Below are positions 5,090 to 7,895 of a stretch of 7,895 nt of DNA, in pieces (the stretch's first letter is position 1; every line of letters starts with the position of its first letter). Source of the DNA: a candidate division WWE3 bacterium CG22_combo_CG10-13_8_21_14_all_39_12 (GTDB taxonomy: Bacteria > Patescibacteriota > 4484-211 > GCA-002791395). The stretch covers positions 4,284 to 12,178 of the forward strand of contig PCSU01000075.1 of assembly GCA_002771355.1 (NCBI GenBank), read 5' to 3'. The notes under the pieces are model-generated. The model saw only the letters and a program-made list of their open reading frames with translations. It ran no database searches and had not been told where the DNA came from. Made by a program: the position numbers and the translations under genes.

Positions 5090-6630
5090 TAAAACGCACA
5101 TTGGTAAGTAGACTATTTATAACCAGTGCATTTGTCGTGTATTTGTTCTCTATAGGTACGCAACACGTGAGTGCAGCTCCATATACCGATTCGATAGAAT
5201 CCATATATCATGTGGGATTAGATGGGTCTACGCAGGTTGAACAAAGTATAAACTTTACGAGACAAACATCTGAATCATATCCAGAACGATTTAGTGTACT
5301 CGTTGGTGACGAAAAGATTTACAACGTGAGAGTAGTTTCTGGTGGGGTAAGTTTAGAATCTACTCTGCTCAATAATGAAATTTCGGTAGTCATTCCTCAA
5401 GAGCTTGGTGTCAAACAAGATTTTTTGATTGAACTGTATTATACCTACGATGACATTGTAACTGTAAACGGACAACTGCATGAGATTTCTTTACCAGTTT
5501 TTACATCGAGTGGTGATATTGAAGTTGTTAATCAAGACCTATCAATTGTTACCCCTTTAGAGTGGGGATCCGTATCATTCTCATCTCAGATAGCTGCAAG
5601 AACGGAGTATTTGGAAGATTCAATAATTACCAATTTTAGTATTGTACCAACTGCTCATAAATCACTTTTCAATATTGTATTTGGTAGTGAACAGTGGTTT
5701 AACATTGAAGCTACGTACAGACTAGTCAATAATCAGGATGTTCCTGTTCAACAGGAAATAGCGTTACTGCCAGTTGTGGAAAATTACCAGGACGTAAGTA
5801 TTATTTCACTAGAGCCAAAACCTGAGTCTGTTCGGATCGATCAAGACTCAAATATTTTAGCCCTCTATGAACTTGAACCACAATCAAAACAATCAATAGT
5901 ATTTACGGGGACTGTTCGTTTATATAGTACTCATTCAACACCAACTGGTTCGTCGCTTGAAGATAGATTGTCTTATACCATTCCCGATACGTATTGGGAA
6001 TCCAACGATCCAGCGATTAAAGATATATTAGCTACCGAAAATATTGACTCTGCTCAACAAATATTTGATTATGTATCAAGTCATTTAACATATAGTAGTG
6101 ACCGTGCCTTGACTGAAGATGTGTATAGATTTGGTGCACTTGAAGCACTCAAACATACTAACCAAGCGGTATGTATGGAGTTTACTGATTTAATGATTGC
6201 ACTTTTACGGGCGGCTGGAATTCCTGCACGAGAAGTAAATGGCTATACACACTTTTCGGGAAATGAAGTGGTAAATCTTCCAACGATTAGCGATGAATTA
6301 CATGCGTGGGTTGAATATTGGGATGACCAGAAAGGGTGGGTTTTTGCAGATCCTACGTGGACCAGTGCAACGGGAAGTGATTATTTTTCTCAGTTTGATT
6401 TACGCCATATTGTTTTTGTGAGACATGGAATCTCTTCACAATATCCACTTTCTGCAGGAGCATACCGAGATAAGGGTGATTCCACACGGCATATTGTGGT
6501 TAATGTATTGTCTCAATCGCCACATGAGGGTACCCCAATTAAAGACTGGGTTATAGACATGAACGCACGTGAATTATCTTTATGGGAGCGGTTTATTGTG
6601 TGGTTAAAAAAGCTTCTGAGATTTGAGTAG
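5086..6630 (+). CDS. Secreted transglutaminase-like (papain-fold) domain protein
   Basis: The 514-residue protein begins with a signal peptide (basic MIKR, hydrophobic core to about residue 24, likely cleavage after VSA at 28-30). Residues about 31-285 look like beta-rich extracellular domains with no motif I can name; the opening resembles the N-terminal beta domain seen ahead of many bacterial transglutaminase domains. The transglutaminase-like core spans about 305-430, with the triad Cys363 (NQAVCMEFTDLMIALLRAAG), His406 (LHAWVEYW) and Asp422 (WVFADPTW) all present, so it could act as a protease, amidase or crosslinking enzyme; the substrate is unknown. The last 18 residues form a Trp- and Lys-rich amphipathic helix (LSLWERFIVWLKKLLRF) that may contact the membrane. 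The start overlaps the holin-like gene by four bases. The gene ends 9 bases before the convergent uvrA stop. Confidence 0.85.
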   Translation: MIKRTLVSRLFITSAFVVYLFSIGTQHVSAAPYTDSIESIYHVGLDGSTQVEQSINFTRQTSESYPERFSVLVGDEKIYNVRVVSGGVSLESTLLNNEISVVIPQELGVKQDFLIELYYTYDDIVTVNGQLHEISLPVFTSSGDIEVVNQDLSIVTPLEWGSVSFSSQIAARTEYLEDSIITNFSIVPTAHKSLFNIVFGSEQWFNIEATYRLVNNQDVPVQQEIALLPVVENYQDVSIISLEPKPESVRIDQDSNILALYELEPQSKQSIVFTGTVRLYSTHSTPTGSSLEDRLSYTIPDTYWESNDPAIKDILATENIDSAQQIFDYVSSHLTYSSDRALTEDVYRFGALEALKHTNQAVCMEFTDLMIALLRAAGIPAREVNGYTHFSGNEVVNLPTISDELHAWVEYWDDQKGWVFADPTWTSATGSDYFSQFDLRHIVFVRHGISSQYPLSAGAYRDKGDSTRHIVVNVLSQSPHEGTPIKDWVIDMNARELSLWERFIVWLKKLLRFE

Positions 6631-6639
6631 GATACGTTA

Positions 6640-7895
6640 TTACAGTTTTTTGTATTTATCCAATAGTCTTTTTAAATGATCTCCTGTATATGAATTGCCA
6701 TCAGCTATGATATCTTTTACAGTTCCTTGTGCAAGAATGCGTCCTCCTCTGTCTCCTCCTTCAGGACCAAGATCAATAATCCAGTCGGCAGTTTTTATAA
6801 CATCAAGGTTATGCTCAATTACAATGACAGTGTTTCCTTGTTCAACCAAATGATGAAGAACTTCAAGTAATTTATCAATATCGGCAAAGTGTAGTCCGGT
6901 CGTTGGCTCATCAAGAATATATACTGTTTTACCAGTACTTCGCTTTGATAATTCACTTGATAGTTTAATTCGTTGTGCTTCCCCACCAGATAGTGTTGGT
7001 GCAGGTTGTCCGAGTTTTATGTAGCTTAATCCAACATCCATTAAAGTCTGCATTTTTGTTTGAATACTGGGTATAGATTTAAAAAACGCATTTGCTTCTT
7101 CGATTGTCATACCAAGAACCTCGGAGATATCTTTGTTCTTAAATTTAATATCAAGTGTTTCTCTATTGTATCTGGATCCATTACAAACCTCACAGGTTAC
7201 ATATACGTCGGGTAAAAATTGCATTTCGATTTTTAGTTGACCATCACCTTGGCAGTGTTCACAACGACCACCTTTAACATTAAAACTGAATCTACCGGAT
7301 TTATATCCACGGGCTTGTGATTCTGGCATACTTGCAAATAATTCACGTATATCGGTAAAAACACCAGTGTATGTTGCGGGATTTGAGCGTGGAGTTCTTC
7401 CAATTGGTTGTTGGTTAATCTCAATTACTTTGTCGACCTGATCTAATCCATCAAGAGAAACGTGTTCACCAGGAACCATTTTGGCCTTATTCTTTTCTAC
7501 CGCAAGCCGTTTATATAGAGTGTCTACGATGAGTGTAGATTTGCCTGAACCTGAAACACCGGTTACACAAATAAAATTTTTGAGTGGAAAAGACACACTT
7601 ACATTTTTAAGATTATTTTCGTTTGCACCGGTAAGTGTGAGCATCTTTTCGGTATCAATTGTTCGTGCGTGTTTGTGAGGATGAACTATTTTTTCTCCAC
7701 TCATGAATTTTCCGGTAAGAGATTTTGGGTTATCCATAATATCTTGTGGGGTACCCTCAGCTATAACTTCTCCACCGTGCTCCCCTGCCCCAGGACCAAA
7801 ATCTATCATCCAATCGGCAGCCATCATGGTATCCAGGTCATGTTCAACAATTAATACTGAGTTACCAAGGTCACGTAGGTTTCGTAGTGTTCCTA
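6640..7895 (-). CDS. uvrA: Excinuclease ABC subunit A (UvrA), C-terminal part; 5' end outside window
   Basis: UvrA is the damage-sensing ABC-type ATPase that loads UvrB at lesions. About 417 C-terminal residues are present; the frame is open to the right edge, so the ATG at 7827 is internal. The first residues (GNSVLIVEHDLD, then MIDFGPGAGEHGG) are the end of the first ATPase domain with its His-switch. The second domain follows: Walker A GVSGSGKST (7560-7534), a zinc module with Cys-x2-Cys pairs CEHC (7263-7252) and CEVC (7194-7183), ABC signature LSGGEAQR (6993-6970), Walker B VYILDEPTTGLH (around 6912), and the second H-loop IEHNLD (His codon at 6813). All catalytic motifs are intact and the C-terminus has the family's usual length. 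It converges on the transglutaminase-like gene with a 9-base gap and no clear terminator. It pairs functionally with uvrC in this window. Confidence 0.97.
   Translation of the reverse strand, partial: GTLRNLRDLGNSVLIVEHDLDTMMAADWMIDFGPGAGEHGGEVIAEGTPQDIMDNPKSLTGKFMSGEKIVHPHKHARTIDTEKMLTLTGANENNLKNVSVSFPLKNFICVTGVSGSGKSTLIVDTLYKRLAVEKNKAKMVPGEHVSLDGLDQVDKVIEINQQPIGRTPRSNPATYTGVFTDIRELFASMPESQARGYKSGRFSFNVKGGRCEHCQGDGQLKIEMQFLPDVYVTCEVCNGSRYNRETLDIKFKNKDISEVLGMTIEEANAFFKSIPSIQTKMQTLMDVGLSYIKLGQPAPTLSGGEAQRIKLSSELSKRSTGKTVYILDEPTTGLHFADIDKLLEVLHHLVEQGNTVIVIEHNLDVIKTADWIIDLGPEGGDRGGRILAQGTVKDIIADGNSYTGDHLKRLLDKYKKL

Noticed and set aside
6606..6650. A6 ... T6 around the convergent ends of the transglutaminase-like gene and uvrA, as a bidirectional terminator
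   Set aside because: The A and T runs could pair, but GCTT interrupts the stem and only CTG/CAG would extend it, leaving a loop of about 24 bases; not a credible hairpin.

Overview
The window is a gene-dense, AT-rich bacterial fragment using the standard code: TGA is a genuine stop for the first gene and for the holin-like gene. It most resembles a genome of the Candidate Phyla Radiation (Patescibacteria). That placement is inferred from a UvrC lacking its C-terminal HhH region, a half-size MFS protein, a membrane-anchored rather than lipoprotein-type solute-binding protein, very short spacers, and no Shine-Dalgarno motif at any visible start. No search was run, so the phylum is a judgement and not a result.

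Layout, left to right. (1) The 3' end of a purF-like gene on + is followed by a strong intrinsic terminator. (2) A + gene for a six-helix, half-length MFS-type membrane protein meets the next gene tail to tail with two bases between the stop codons. (3) A minus-strand unit holds secG and then a family 5 (oligopeptide-type) solute-binding protein. (4) Divergent from secG is a + gene for a short UvrC nuclease subunit. (5) After a 123-base gap comes a + two-gene operon: a four-helix holin-like membrane protein whose stop overlaps the start of a secreted transglutaminase-fold protein. (6) The C-terminal part of UvrA lies on the minus strand and runs off the right edge. No RNA gene, mobile element, CRISPR array or long repeat was seen, and no gene-free stretch exceeds 300 bases.

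Functionally, uvrC and the uvrA fragment are two parts of nucleotide excision repair, and secG belongs to the Sec translocon. The binding protein, MFS protein and holin/transglutaminase pair are envelope proteins. PurF would catalyse the first committed step of purine synthesis, but this copy is divergent at its PRPP loop.

The most informative pattern is in the starts. Four genes that begin transcription units (MFS, secG, uvrC, holin-like) have a sigma-70-like -10 box ending only 6-7 bases before the start codon. The mRNA would then begin at or next to the start codon, which is the geometry of leaderless transcripts. This also moves two starts inward from the longest open frame (MFS to 695, secG to 3105). 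No previously undescribed multi-gene system can be claimed here. The leaderless pattern, the altered PRPP loop of PurF and the holin/transglutaminase operon are the points most worth following.
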